NCBI RefSeq assembly: GCF_945859685.1
Contig: NC_079148.1
Location: 92,571,007 to 92,635,006 of the forward strand
Direction: 5' to 3'
Length of the DNA: 64,000 nucleotides
From: Eupeodes corollae
Taxonomy: Eukaryota > Arthropoda > Insecta > Diptera > Syrphidae
The position numbers and the translations under genes were made by a program. Below the pieces are notes generated by a model that was not told where the DNA came from, made no database searches, and worked only from the letters and a program-made list of their open reading frames with translations. Shown piece after piece: positions 34,345 to 45,880 of the stretch; position 1 is the stretch's first letter, and each line of letters starts with the position of its first letter.

Positions 34345-34700
34345 TATCGCTACGCATTAAACGTTTTGTCAAATATTTGGTCTGCATAATTGTCCTTCAA
34401 ATTCGGAGATGCAAGGAACCATCATCGGTCGTTTGCGCACCACGTTTAATCTAGTGGATAATGAGCATTATCAGAGATGCGGCCCGTACGTTGAACACCG
34501 AAGAAACTATTGTTGCTGTGGAGCAGAATATCGAAAGCGACTAGAATGAGTCCATTCGCCATCGCGAGCAATATTTGGACAATTGAAAGTGTGCCCATCC
34601 ACTTTTTGAAAATTTTGTGCGAGGATCTTGGTTTGCATGCTTACAAATCCAATCCGTATAAAAGTTAAAGCTGAAACACAATCTTAATGGCTTCACACGT
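34345..34700 (+). mobile_element. Mariner-like transposase N-terminal relic
   Basis: Shifted frames read LNTEETIVAVEQNIESD, SIRHREQY (compare ESIRRRSQQLGLS in this transposase type), LCEDLGLHAYKSNPYK near 34615-34660 and LKHNLNGFTRS. This is the DNA-binding and linker part. The catalytic part does not follow directly, and a matching C-terminal relic in the same orientation lies at 38.4 kb. Confidence 0.5.
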
Positions 34701-36545
34701 TCGTGAATTAGACTCAATCAAGACGGCCAACGATCTCATTTTTTGCTAAATGTGTTTGATTTTAAGCGATAATAATCCACAAGCCATTCTTGAGACACCA
34801 CACAGTGGGGCGAGAGCGCAATAAAGTCTTTTGAAAAAGTCATATCTATCCTTTTAAGCTTTATGTTTAAGTTAACTCTTAGTTAACCCGAGCGTATGAT
34901 TTAAAAGTATTTTTGTTAATAAATATATTGTATGTTCTGATTTACAAGCCCTAAAAGTTGAACAAAACGCGAACCGTATTTTGAAAAAAATTTGAGATGT
35001 TTTTTTCCGAAGTCTCTAAATAAATTCTCTAGCTTCTGATAAGAAGTTATCAGTGTGGGTTGCATCCCCGCCTTTTTTTTTGTTTTTTTGTGAATCTAAA
35101 GTTAATTTAAATTTATTCATATTATACTTTGATTTGATAAAATGTATTTTATAATTATTCGAAATTACAAAAAACAACATTTATTTTGATTATAATCTCA
35201 TATATCGTCTTTTTCGTCAGTCCTATGGTGTCGCGTCAGTCCTCTGTGAGGTATATTGTTATTGTTCTTTATTTAATGGTCATTAGAACTTTTAATTTTA
35301 AGATGAATAATTTTAGATTTTGTTTATATTGTTTGTTGATTACTTAGAAATATTTAGTAAAACTATGTGAAAGTAGTAAAATATAAGTGAATAACGTTAA
35401 ATTAAATGTCAAAAGTCTGTTTTTAAAACTGACATAGAATTTTCCCCCAGTATTACATATTAATAATTATTTTTAATTGTTACTAAGTGAATTTAAGTGA
35501 TAATTATTAATTTCTAAGATATTTTTTCTAATTTGTATTAAATTTCATTATAATACTTTCAAAACTGTGTATACTCGTCAGTCCCTGGCAGTCAAAATCT
35601 GAAATTTTCAAATATCTTACAATTTACTCAAAAAAGTGACATATACACCTGATTTTGTAGAAGTTTGATTTCATAACTATCGTAAACAAAATATCCTCAA
35701 AAGTTACCCAACTTTTGTATAATCACCCTTATCTAAAAAAAAATAATGGTTATTGTTAAAATGTACCTTCTATGAGTAGTCTAAAGCCCTAATACTAAGA
35801 AAAAACATTTTTTTTCAACTTTTTGATATAAAAAAAGCAACAAAAGATACCAAGAAAGTAGTTATGCCAACATAATGCTCCATACATTCATGTTAAAGCA
35901 CAGAAAAATCAGCTGCAGATGAGAGCAGATGTGGAAGTTATGCTTAAAAATGTTTCACTGAATCGGATTTCAAAAAACTCCGTCTCGATGCTGGTGTTTA
36001 CTAAAAAGTTTGATTTCTGCGATATTAATTGTCAGAATGAACTGTCAATTTTTTTTTAAATAAAACAAAATTAATTTATTGACTAGGTCTGAGATTTGCT
36101 ATTGTTGAGAAATCATTTATTTCTGCCTGGAAAATTTTTCAACTTTGAACTTAATTTTCTTGAAAACAACACATCAAAAATGATAAAGTCTTATGATATT
36201 TTGAATAAGATGATAGAGCTTAATACAAAATAGAGAAAAGGATTAGAGATAGTCCTTAATTTTTTTTTAATTTTCGTTAAAAGTAGGGCAGGATGGGAAG
36301 ACAGCCCAATCTGTAACGGAATGTCCTGCAGCTTCTTCCTGTTTCATATATGGAACTACAACTTCAGGAATGAACCTGACAAACATAAGAACCAAAGCTG
36401 TAGATTTAAACAAAATGCAGCATAATTGTGAAAAACTGCTGAACTGTTTTTTCAGCAATATAAATGGTACAATATGTCAGCAACCGTACATAAGGTTTTC
36501 ATTTATGGAAAAGAAATAATTTTCATTTATGGAAAAGAAAATAAT
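34701..36545. other. AT-rich stretch with one small repeat R end
   Basis: The only recognisable piece is at 35042-35085, annotated separately. The rest has long A/T runs and no supported gene. Confidence 0.4.
35042..35085 (-). repeat. Repeat R terminal fragment
   Basis: AGAAGTTATCAGTGTGGGTT and GCATCCCCGCCTTTTTTTTT form the reverse complement of the R left end (AAAAAGAGGCTGGGATGCGA, ACCCACACTGATAACTTC). Only this terminal block is present. Confidence 0.6.
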
Positions 36546-37640
36546 TTCGGTATCGACGAATCTCTTCTTCGTTGGATTAGAAATTTTCTTTCGAACCGTT
36601 CAATACAAGTTGTTCTGGACGGATTCAAGTCTGAAACTCATAAAATAAACGCTGGTGTGCCCCAGGGCTCCGTTTTGTCTCCGACCCTCTTCCTCATTTT
36701 TATAAATGATCTCCTGTCCGCTACTTCAAATCCAATACATTGTTTCGCTGACGATAGCACTCTTAGCTTTTCATATTCGTTTCCAGACTCACAACCCTCC
36801 TCTTCGGATGTGGAACTGCAACGGCAAAATATGATTAGCTCATTAAATTCCGACCTACACAGCATTGTACAATGGGGAATAAAAAATCGTGTGGAATTTA
36901 ATGCTTCGAAAACGCAATGCTGTCTTGCTTCGTTAAAGCGAGATAAACCGTCTTTGCCACTATCTATGAGTGGCACTTGCATCAACGAAACAGAAAATCT
37001 TGACATCCTCGGAATGTGCATCAGCAACCCCCTTTTGTGGAGCGATCACATACGCGATGTTGCCAAAAATGACGCAAGATGTCTAGGTTTTTTGAGACGT
37101 TGCAAGAAATTTTTTTCTCCGTCTGATCTGGCTACAATCTATAAAACCTATATACGTCCGAAACTTGAATATAACTCTCATCTCTGGGCTGGTGCTCCAG
37201 TAACTTATTTAAGCCTCTTGGACAGTATTCAAAAAAGAGCTTTTAAAATGATTGTTGACATAAACATCATCAACTCGTTTACATCACTCGAACATCGACG
37301 CAAGGTTTCTTGCCTCACCCTTTTTTACTGTTATTTTAACGGACTAGGCTCTAGTGAAATAGCCAGTTGCATTCCTCCCCTTAAACAATTTAACCGTAAT
37401 ACCCGCGCTTCTAGGAATGCCCATCAGTTTACCCTTGAGCCCAACTTCGGACGTACTATGAAGTACAGAGATTCTTTTTTTAGCCGTACTACGCGAATGT
37501 GGAACGCCTTGCCACGCTCTATCTTTCCCTTTCATTGCAATGTTCAGAAATTTAAAACCAATGTACACCGACACCTCCTATCCAACCCTTCCCTCTTTTC
37601 CTATTGCTCACACTGTGTCTTTGGCATATTAAAGGTATAA
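36474..37640 (+). pseudogene. Family C reverse transcriptase ORF (388 codons, 5'-truncated)
   Basis: Longest open frame of the window. Element homology starts at about residue 26; the first 25 residues are flanking DNA read through. SLLRWIRNFLSNRSIQVVL is followed by motif B GVPQGSVLSPTLFLIFINDL near residue 60-80 and motif C HCFADDSTL near 89-97 with both aspartates. Then VEFNASKTQCCLASL, ENLDILGMCI, YIRPKLEYNSHLWAGAPVTY, SLEHRRKVSCLTLFYCYFN and RMWNALPRSIFPFHCNVQKF run up to a stop at 37640. Motif A and the endonuclease are absent, so it cannot act alone, but the undamaged frame suggests a fairly recent insertion. Confidence 0.85.
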
Positions 37641-37685
37641 AAAACCCTTTTAGTGTTTGCTAATTATAAAAAAAAAAAAAAAAAA
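36546..37685 (+). mobile_element. Family C LINE, copy 3, best preserved
   Basis: 5'-truncated insertion beginning within the RT domain (GIDESLLRWIRNF) and ending in TAATTATAA followed by a run of about 20 A at 37666-37685. It keeps the complete second half of the RT and the C-terminal region in one open frame, unlike copies at 9.1 and 28 kb. A short direct repeat of TTTTCATTTATGGAAAAGAA flanks it immediately upstream (36499-36540), but no clear target-site duplication is visible because the 3' flank starts in the A-run. Poly(A) tailing argues for a Jockey-like group; the protein motifs also resemble CR1. Confidence 0.9.
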
Positions 37686-38374
37686 GCTGTGAATTTCCTG
37701 TTGGATCGCTCACCAAGGAAGCCCAAGAATGCCGAAATAAGGATTATAAGCCTTGCGCAGGTTTCATTCTAGAAAATTCAGCCAAATTTTGAAGAATATT
37801 CATTTCTAGGCGAAAAAGAAAGTATTTCAAAACCTCATTTTATCATTATAAAATCACTATTTTTTAATTGTTTTTATTTATTTATTTTCTTCATGTATTT
37901 AGCTATTTATTTATTTTATTTTATAAAATGGGTACATTTTATTCAAAATAAAAGTTAAGATTTTATTAAAAAGAACTTTTTTTCAAATAAATATAACATC
38001 AAATATAATACAATTTTATAAAAAAGTCAATCCATTTTTTTGTAATAATTTTCACTTGACAAACAAATTTTTTACAAGCATGTATAAGACTGTTCTAAAC
38101 TGGTGGTCAAATTTCATTAAAATTCGTTTGATAGTTCAGATTTTGCAGACCGCTCTGACATACAAACATTAAAGACCTTTAATTTTGGAAAAATGTCAAT
38201 AACTTTGGTTCTAATTATTTCTTTTTTTTCCACCAAATTTTGACCAAATAGTTTTAAGACTAATAAAATCGTTTGCCAAATTTCATTTAAATCCGTTGAA
38301 CCGTTCAGATTAAACAGACTTTTTTCCGCTTTTCCATGCAAACCGAACCACTGTGGCGCCATGGCATTACATTC
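37686..38374. other. AT-rich stretch with a diverged ~169-bp direct repeat
   Basis: CAAATTTCATT.AAAT.CGTTTGA..GTTCAGA and a following CAGAC occur at about 38107-38152 and again at about 38277-38322, spaced about 169 bp. Open frames through them (81 codons, minus) are artefacts of the repeat. No gene. Confidence 0.4.
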
Positions 38375-38700
38375 TCAAAAAGTCACGTTTTGGCGTGCTC
38401 TATGGGCATAGGTCCACATTTCTTCAAAAATTAAGCCGACCATAATGTTACAGCCAATGAGGAACACTACTATAGATCCATGATTAAAAACTCTTTCGTG
38501 CCTTAATTGGAGGACTTTGACGTGGATGACGAAGCTACAAGCCATACAGCCAACAAAACAATCAATTTATTGAAGTAAACTTTAGGTGAGCGCATTGTCA
38601 TTGTTAAAAACCGCTGGACTATTTTTGGGGGTTAAATGAACTTTCTTGTTTGCGTAGATAAGCAAGCGACGAGTTATTGTTGTAATACGTGCCAATTAAA
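38375..38700 (+). mobile_element. Mariner-like transposase C-terminal relic
   Basis: Shifted frames give KVTFWRALWA (compare KVTVWCGLWA), then LEDFDVDDEATSHTANKTIN, matching the FQQDGATCHTA...ID block with part deleted. GERIVIVKNRWTIFGG lies close to the ISRNGPVDWPPRS region. It runs straight into the (TTTA)n tail of a minus-strand SINE. It may be the other end of the relic at 34.3 kb, or an independent copy. Confidence 0.5.
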
Positions 38701-38997
38701 TAAATAAATTATGCGGCGCAACAGTCCGTTGAGAACTATGACCTAGTGACTTACAACTCTCAACCATTATTTTGTGCGAGTACTGCTTTCAGGGATGGAG
38801 GGGTATTATAGTTTTAAGTCGAATCCGAACAGTAATCTTGAGAAAGAACTTTTCATGACAAGAACTACTCTTTGAGAATTGTTCAATTTCTCGCAACTGC
38901 ACTCGTAAAAAAAGATTAAGTTGGAATAGGCAGGGATAAAACCCAAGACCTCTGGCATGACAGTCCAACACACTAACCATCATGCCACACGTGTAAA
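38690..38997 (-). mobile_element. tRNA-derived SINE, copy 4 (near full length)
   Basis: Reading on the minus strand: head CACGTGTGGCATGATGGTTA (A-box-like), GTGTGTTGGACTGTCATGCC, B-box-like GGGTTTTATCCC, then body CATTCTCAAAG-type and CCATCCCTGAAAGCAGTACT, GGTTGAGAGTTGTAAGTCAC, and 3' end AACGGACTGTTGCGCCGCAT, AATTTATTTATTTAATTGG. Length is about 300 bp. The head looks tRNA-derived, but I cannot name the parent tRNA. Confidence 0.8.
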
Positions 38998-41900
38998 TTG
39001 CTGCAAAAAATTGTCAAAAATTAGGCTTGTCGACTAGAATTTATTCAAACCTCTATGTTTATAATAAATATAAATTCTTGGCCATATTATTAAAGAGTAT
39101 GCGTCTTCTCTCTTCTTGAAAACCACACTTTAAAAACACACCTATTATTATGCCAATATCTCAACTTACTTACTAAAAGTGATCTATTCACCAAAGTGAC
39201 TAAAGGGAAACTATGTTAAATTGCAGACTATGGAATTCACTTACCAAACAGAAATTCAATAGTTGGTGATTAATTAAGTAAACATTATTTCAAACCGAGG
39301 AAGTAAGCCAGATTAATAAAATTAATAAGACCTTGAATACGGAGGGAACCCAATTTGATTTAGTCTCAATTCCAAAATAGTCTCCTGTGATAGAATCCAA
39401 TTCCAATTAGATTAAATCTTATAAGAGTATGTATCATTTTGTATGAATGCCTAAAATCAGTGTTTAATAAGATCTGCTTTATATATTTTCAGCCTTAGGG
39501 TTTATCGTCGTCTATCAGATTGGGAATGGTACACATAGGTAAATCAAATCCTTATCTTTCTTTCTTAATGACTTCCAATGATATCCTTCTCTATTAGCTC
39601 CCAATTAAATAATATAATGTCCCCTCTACTTAAATATCTTTTCGCTACCTAAAGATAAATTGGTTTTGCCAGACATCATCATTCTGCCAAGATGTCGAAG
39701 TGTGTATCTAATTATGACCTCCTGCAAGCAATTAGTTACTCTGTTGGATGCCATTAAACAAATTAGCTACGCAAAAAGCCATGTTCAGAGGGACAGAGAG
39801 GGGGACGAGGAACAAATAGAAAAATACTCACAAAAATTCCAAAAGCCACAAGAATTCATATTATTATAGCATAATGACATCCTAATTATGTATCTTTCAA
39901 GAATCCTAGTCTCCATTTCTCCCTTAGGTATGTATGACTCAAGGGAAGCGTTCCTGTAATAAGTTGGTAGGTAAATTCCACAAATAATTGTTTACAAATT
40001 GTCACGACTAAGTATGTTCATATATTAGTCTATGGCATGGATAAGGATGATGCCTTGGCTAGTGAGAGTGAGACTCGTATAGCATCTTTGAAATGTTTTC
40101 GGAATAATAAAGTGACATAATGTCAATTATGAAGAAGTGTCTCTGGTTGGTTCCTTGTCAAGGATTCAGACAGTCCCTAAACTAAACACAGACAACTTAT
40201 CTACCTAAGCATTATTTGATGTTCAGTATGCAGGCATGTGTTATATTTGCTCACCTACTTGAAGGATTCTATTTTCATTTTCATCAAATCAAGTGTGTGT
40301 GTCGAGTTGTGTAGTAGTAGAAGAAAGCGAAAGGATATCGCAGGAATCGGAAACAGAAAGTGTTACGTGATGTAAATCTACAATAAAAATGTAAATCCTT
40401 TTCTTCATTTTCATTAATCTAAAAACGATTGTAGCAGACCTTCAGTTACTACTTGTCGTTGTCAGACACTTTTCAACCTTTAGCACCCTTCAGATCAGAC
40501 TATCTATCTTCTTCTCTTCGAAAACATTGAAAGGAGGTTATCCTCTCCTAGAGAAGACTTGAATTATTTAGAGTCATGTCTTTGATTAAAGAATAAAAGA
40601 GACGGTAGTAAAAATTTAAAAAAGCCTTCCTGCCACGGATGCTGTGCTGACGCTCAAATTCTAAGCACGTGTAAAGTGTTCATCAACACGTACCTTCCTA
40701 CAAACCACAACGAATTGTGAAAATGCTGCAACACAAATTCATCATCATGGCACTTCCATCTCCACTTTCACCGAAATTTGTGCGTACAGAATGATGTTCC
40801 AAAGATGGGTAGATGAATTTTTATTGGTCTTTAATGCGATTTCGTTTGGTGTACTTATCGAAAGAAAATCCCTTCCCATTTTCAGCATCAAGGAAAAAAA
40901 AATATCCACCGAGATCCTTTGAATATTACTTTTTCATGTCTGGGGGTTGGAAACTGAGTTCTTTTCCATCCTCCTGTTATAAGGTACCTACGGGTGGTAT
41001 GGATGCGGATGGGGCGTTCGGCTCGTCAGTGGGTTTTTGTTCTTCTTCATACTTCTAAAATCATTACAATAACATTACAAAAACATCCGCTGGCTAATAC
41101 TCGGAGGCCACGTGAGGTGAAAGTCAAAAAGTCTGAGAGACCAACTCCCCTAAACGAACCATGCCGTTGCCGTTGCCATTCGTTTGCTGACTTGCCGTAA
41201 GGGAAAATTAACATTTTTAATGCTAACAACTTTGTGGATTTAATGGGCAATGAAAACCTTATCTGGGTTTATTTATGGGCTTATATTGAAATGTTACGAC
41301 AAACTCTGACAAAAGAGCTTGTTGAAAATTAAAACCATTTAAGTTTATTTTCTAACATAAACATATTTTGCACTTAAACGGGTTGTTTGCAGCATGTTTT
41401 TGTTGGGGTTTTTTAAATACAAATGCGGTAATTCTAAATAAAGGTGTCCGAGACAAGAAAATATTTTTGAATATATTTTTGAAAGATCATTTTGACATTT
41501 ATGATGTTTAGTATTCGTGTAGCTATAAATTTAATGAAAACATTCTGAACATTTTTGAACACTTAAGCGAGCTTTATTTGTTGCTCTTCATACTAGATCA
41601 AACCATAATGGAAGAGGATTTTATAAGGTTAGAATCCATCCAAGAAGCTTTCTTATTTGACTTTTCTAATAGCTTCAGTAAGGCTATAAAACAATTATCA
41701 GACAAGAGTAGAGTCATCGTTTTCTAGCCATAAAATAATTAATAGCAGTGTTGCTTAGTGACTGATAGAAATTAAACGACCACCAAGATCTCAAGCAATT
41801 CCTCTTTTTACTTCATTCATAAAGGTAACGATGTTATATTTTTGACCTTCATAATATTGCCATTCAATTAAAAGTCTTATGTTTCAGACTAAAAAGTACT

Positions 41901-42189
41901 TAAAGTTAGATTTTTTTGGCGAACAATTAAAATTTTGTTAATGATAGCCCTCTTAAGGCGAAGAGTATGAAGTTGCGTTGAACAAATTTTATCGTATTCG
42001 TGTCGACCTCGTAAAAAGGAGTCCATACTTGGGATGCTTACTCAAGTTAGGAGCAGAATAAAGTCTTATATAGAGCGAGAATAACTTATTAAACCTGAAA
42101 TTCTTTAGACAAATATTTAACTAATTCTTACAAAGAGTTGGGTTTACTAACGATCGAATTTCTGTATATGCTCCGTGGATAAAATTAAA
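38998..42189. other. Likely unique host DNA without a gene model
   Basis: About 3.2 kb with none of the repeat families seen elsewhere in the window. Short frames near 40813-41058 and 40994-41250 lack recognisable domains. The block 40620-41220 is less AT-rich than its surroundings. It could be an intron or intergenic part of a host gene outside the window. Confidence 0.4.
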
Positions 42190-44541
42190 AAGAACTTCAT
42201 GAGTGTTGATGTTCAAATGGTAGACAGGTGCATTCAAGAGGACACAAGCCTCCACAGTTTTTTCTCAAAGCCCACCTCTGTCCGTCAACTGCTACTCTCA
42301 CCTCAACGCGGTGAACATCGGGTGCCTAGTACCTCAATTCGAGATTGGGTTCTAACCCCAGTGGAAAGTTGTTGGCGGCAGCAAGCGAGAGAGGTGTTTC
42401 CACCTCAACGGTGGCGTCTACAGTTTCGGTAAGGTTGAACTACTTAGTAAATTACCTTATAGGGCATCTTCGAAATATTCGGAGCCCAGGCCTGTAAGGG
42501 GCGGTTTATCCGGCTCTCCGTCCTTTAAGTTATACTAAGGATCTGGCCCTTTAGGTTGCAGGTTGTGCCGTCGGGGTGACTTCCTGGCCACGTAAAAAAT
42601 AACTTAGTTGCAAAGCATTAAGAAGCTCTTCGAGCTCTTGGTCAAGACTTATGAGCATTGCCCTGGCTATGACATTAAATTATCTTAGGAGATTTTAACA
42701 CCAAGCTAGGAAGAGAAGACATCTTTGGTGGTACAACGGATTCAAGCTGATCCATTTCGCTGCGGGGCGAGATGTTCTGGTGGCTAGTACGCAGTTCACA
42801 CATCTCAATATCCACAAGGGGACATGGAAATCTCCTGATCAATCAACCGTCAATCAGATTGACCTCATTGCAATCGACGCACGACACTTCTCCAGTATAC
42901 AGGATATCCGAACATTCCGAGCGGCCAACGTTGACTCGGATTACTATCTCGTTGAAGCCAAGGTTCGGCTACGGATATCCCGATCCAAGCCAAAACAAGG
43001 AAGTACTGTTAGAAAATTCGATGTTAGACGGCTACAATCGCAAGAGACTGCCATATCTTTTTCCGATCGAGTCTCTAATAACCTCTTAAAGAGTCCTGTG
43101 CTGCCTGCATTAAGCATTGATGCCTTGCAGCCATCAGAGATGCCGCTTCTGAAGTGCTAGGTTTCACGCGGTCACCTCAGCGAAACCCCTGGTTTGACGA
43201 AGAATGCCGGCATGCGCACGCAGCAAAACAACAGGCATATAAAACGGGGCCGCACAAAAGGACTAGAGCTGCTCGCGAGCTCTACGAGCAGAAGAGGAGA
43301 GAGGAACACCGGCTTTTTAGATGGAAAAAAAGAGAGCATGAGAAGCGCGCGGTCGAGGAGATAGAGGGATGTCACAACAGGAATGAGATCCTCTAAATTG
43401 CGCCAACTGCAGAGGCATCGGCCTCCTTAACATTGATTATAAGATCCTCTCTGCCGTATTATGTGAACGTCAACAACCTCATAGGTCCTTATCAGTGTAG
43501 CTTCAGACAAGGAAAGTCCACTATTGACAAAATATTCACACTACGGCACATCTTGGAAAAAACCCAGGAGCTCCAAATCGATGCCCACCATCTTTTTTAT
43601 CGATTTTAAAGCCGCGTGTAGCAGCATCTATAGGGAAGAGCTCTACAGAGCAATTCCTATTATTGTTTGTGCAGAATGACAATGGAAATGCACGCTGCTC
43701 TATCAAGGTCGGAAAAGATCTTACCGATGCATTTGATCTCAAAAAAGGTTTTAGACAAGGCGATGCACTGTCATGCGACTTTAACATCGTTCTGGAAAGA
43801 ATTGTGCCGAACTCAACCGTCAACAATAGAGGCACAATCTTCCAAAGGTCCATCCAATTACTCGGATACGCAGATAATGTTGACATAATTGGAAGATCAA
43901 AGCGTGATGTCAGTGGAGCGTTTTTGAGCATTGCGACGAAAGTGAAGAAGATGGGTTGAGTGGTCAATGAGGGCAAGACCAAGTATATGCTTTCATCAAA
44001 AAGGGACATTGAACAAAGACGTCTTGGAAAAAACGTCTCCATAGACAGCTATAACTTTGAAGTAGTTAAGGACTTTGTCTACCTAAGCACCGCTATTAAT
44101 ACAGACAACAACACCAGCGCTGAAATCAAACGAAGAATAACTCTTGCAATCGCTGCTTCTTTGGACTTAGAAGGCAAGTGAGAAATAAATTCCTCCCGCG
44201 AGAATGTAAAATCACCATCTATAAGACACTCATCATCCGTGTTCTCATTTATGGCTCTGAGGCCTGGACCCTGCAAAAGAAAGATGAGGGCGTCTCAGGA
44301 TCCTTCGGGCGAATTGACATCACCGCTTCAGCCCGAAAGGTCTTCGAATTCAATCCTGAGAGGCGGCGCAGTAGAGAAAGACCACGACTCATGTGGCGCA
44401 CTCAGGTGGGTGAAGACCTCAACCAATTTGGCGTGCGAAACTGGAGACAACTAGCTAGGGACCGAGCTGGCTGGAGACGCATGTTAGTTGAGACCCAGAT
44501 CCACCCCGGACTGTAGCGCCACCTTAAGTAAGTAAGTAAGT
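42190..44541 (+). mobile_element. Long RTE-like LINE relic, plus strand
   Basis: 5' UTR from about 42195 (GATGTTCAAATGGTAGACAG, shared with the copy at 13.59 kb) through GACTTCCTGGCCACGTAAAA at 42579. The endonuclease is mostly deleted after 42600, resuming at CCTGGCTATGACATTAAATT (PGYDI). THLNIHKGTWKSPDQSTVNQ at 42790-42855 and SDYYLVEAKVRLRISRSKP at 42936-42995 follow. The linker GFTRSPQRNPWFDEECRHAH starts at 43160. The RT has YQC.FRQGKSTIDKIFTLRH and FRQGDALSCDFNIVLER near 43755-43800. Motif C reads GYADNVDIIGRS, with the second catalytic Asp to Asn. C-terminal SEAWTLQKKDEG, RERPRLMWRTQVGEDLNQFG and IHPGL-stop lead into GGACTGTAGCGCCACCTTAA and (AAGT)n at 44524-44541. Confidence 0.9.
43663..43959 (+). 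pseudogene. RTE-like RT palm fragment (98 aa)
   Basis: Open frame holding the motif B and C region of the plus-strand RTE-like copy: CSIKVGKDLTDAFDLKKGF, RQGDALSCDFNIVLERIV, then GYADNVDIIGRSKRDVSGA. It ends at a TGA in MG.VVNEGKTKY, where relatives read through. A Phe codon is lost in DFFN compared with copies at 11.4 and 59.5 kb. It is inactive because of YADN and the stop. Confidence 0.75.
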
Positions 44542-44559
44542 CAAGATTGTTGCGATATT

Positions 44560-45350
44560 TTATAATCTTTCAAACGAGAAGTGCGTTCTTTTTAGAGGAA
44601 ATCATTGCCTGACATTTTTGAACCTCTTTGATCTGTAATCGAACGTTTATAGATATTATACTTTCATCCGCATAGATTAAAATGTTATTGTATCTGACGC
44701 AAAGGGATACATCATTGACAGTTTAGATAAAGAGTGGAGCTCCCAAATGACTACCATAGGGACCTCCTGCTTTGGCTATGAATGGGTGGATGAAAAAACT
44801 CCTGAATTTAACTTGACCTCTTTTGAAGATAAGATGTTATATACATATGTGATAAACTGAGAAGTAAACACAATTGTCTTAAGCTGAAATTTGATGATAT
44901 AATGAGAAAATAGGTCAAAAACTTTGGAATAGTCACTAAAAATGCAGTAAAGCTCTTGACTGAGTCTTAGGTTATTTGAGCAATTATACAAAAATGCAAG
45001 TAAAGTAGAAATTGTCTAACATTTTCGCATAAAACCATGTTGTTGATAACATATAATATTATTAAAGTCAAAATTCAAACTATCACAAACAACTTCTTCA
45101 AAAAGTTAGATAATATAGGACAGTTTAGAGATTGATTTGTAATAACTAATATCCGACTTGTTACCCCTTTTAAAGACTAGTGTAATAAATTCCTTCCTCC
45201 ACATTGTTGAGAATTTACATGAGCTTGGAGATAGTGCAAATATGCGAAGAAGTGGAAATGACACTACTGTCTTACATTTGGACCAGAGGAATAATCATCT
45301 TTAAGTAATGCCAAGTAAGGTTTTATCTAACTTCATTTGAAAATGTACTA
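44560..45350 (-). mobile_element. LINE reverse transcriptase relic of another type (family E)
   Basis: Minus-strand RT distinct from the other families. Fragments in order: EEGIYYTSLF..GNKSDISYYKSIS, KLSYII.LFEEVVCDSLNFD, CYQQHGFMRKC.TISTLLAF, motif A IFSDYSKVFDLFSHYIIKF, GFTSQFI-like IVFTSQFITYVYNILSSKEV, motif B GGPYGSHLGAPLF (consensus GVPQGSHLGPLLF) and motif C LIYADESII (YADE for YADD). The frame 44991-44776 covers motif A. The QGSHLGPLLF type is common in Jockey-superfamily LINEs of insects. It starts a few bases after the (AAGT)n end of the RTE-like LINE. Confidence 0.7.
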
Positions 45351-45479
45351 ACCAAGGTTTCTGTATTATAGGTACAATTTACTGGGTAGCCATCAAATTT
45401 CCGTTTTACGAGTATAGTAACATATTTCTACAAACTTTTGAAGTCAAGCTTAAGAGAACTTTCCAAATCCATAAAATAT

Positions 45480-45880
45480 TTGGCATATACGCGTATTTAA
45501 TTGGAGGACGATTAAAACTCTTTAAAGTAACATATACTTCACGATATTCAGCGGAACTATTGGCATTAAGAAGTCTTGTCCTGACTTAAAGGAAACGTGA
45601 TATCAACATCTGATATCCGTTGGAACCAGTTGGAACAACATCACCACGTGTCAAGTCACAAAAAAAAATCTGGCCAACACTGTATTTAAAACGTTCAAGG
45701 TGCTTGCTCTCTCTAAAGATCGCATATAAGCTCGCTAATAGGTGTCATAACCGGACACTGTCTAATAGGAAAGCACCCCACGTGCTATATAGCTGTATGG
45801 ACGAGGTAGAGTACATGCCCTGCTCTGGCTCGAAAACGCAAGAATTAATAATCTAAATCATATCAGCATAATCAGCCTCT
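45480..45880 (+). mobile_element. Non-LTR element RNase H-region fragment (family D), second copy
   Basis: Plus-strand relic matching the minus-strand fragment at 4.1-4.6 kb: FSAELLALRSLVL, then (frameshifted) KGNVISTSDIRW. The middle of the RNase H domain is deleted. CVSSHKK and IWPTLYLKRSRCLLSL follow, then SSLIGVITGHCLIGKHPT and CPALARKRKN before a stop. The domain core WVPGH..N is missing here. Confidence 0.65.

Noticed and set aside
36499..36540. TTTTCATTTATGGAAAAGAA direct repeat as a target-site duplication of family C copy 3
   Set aside because: Both copies lie on the 5' side of the element; no copy is found after the poly(A) tail.
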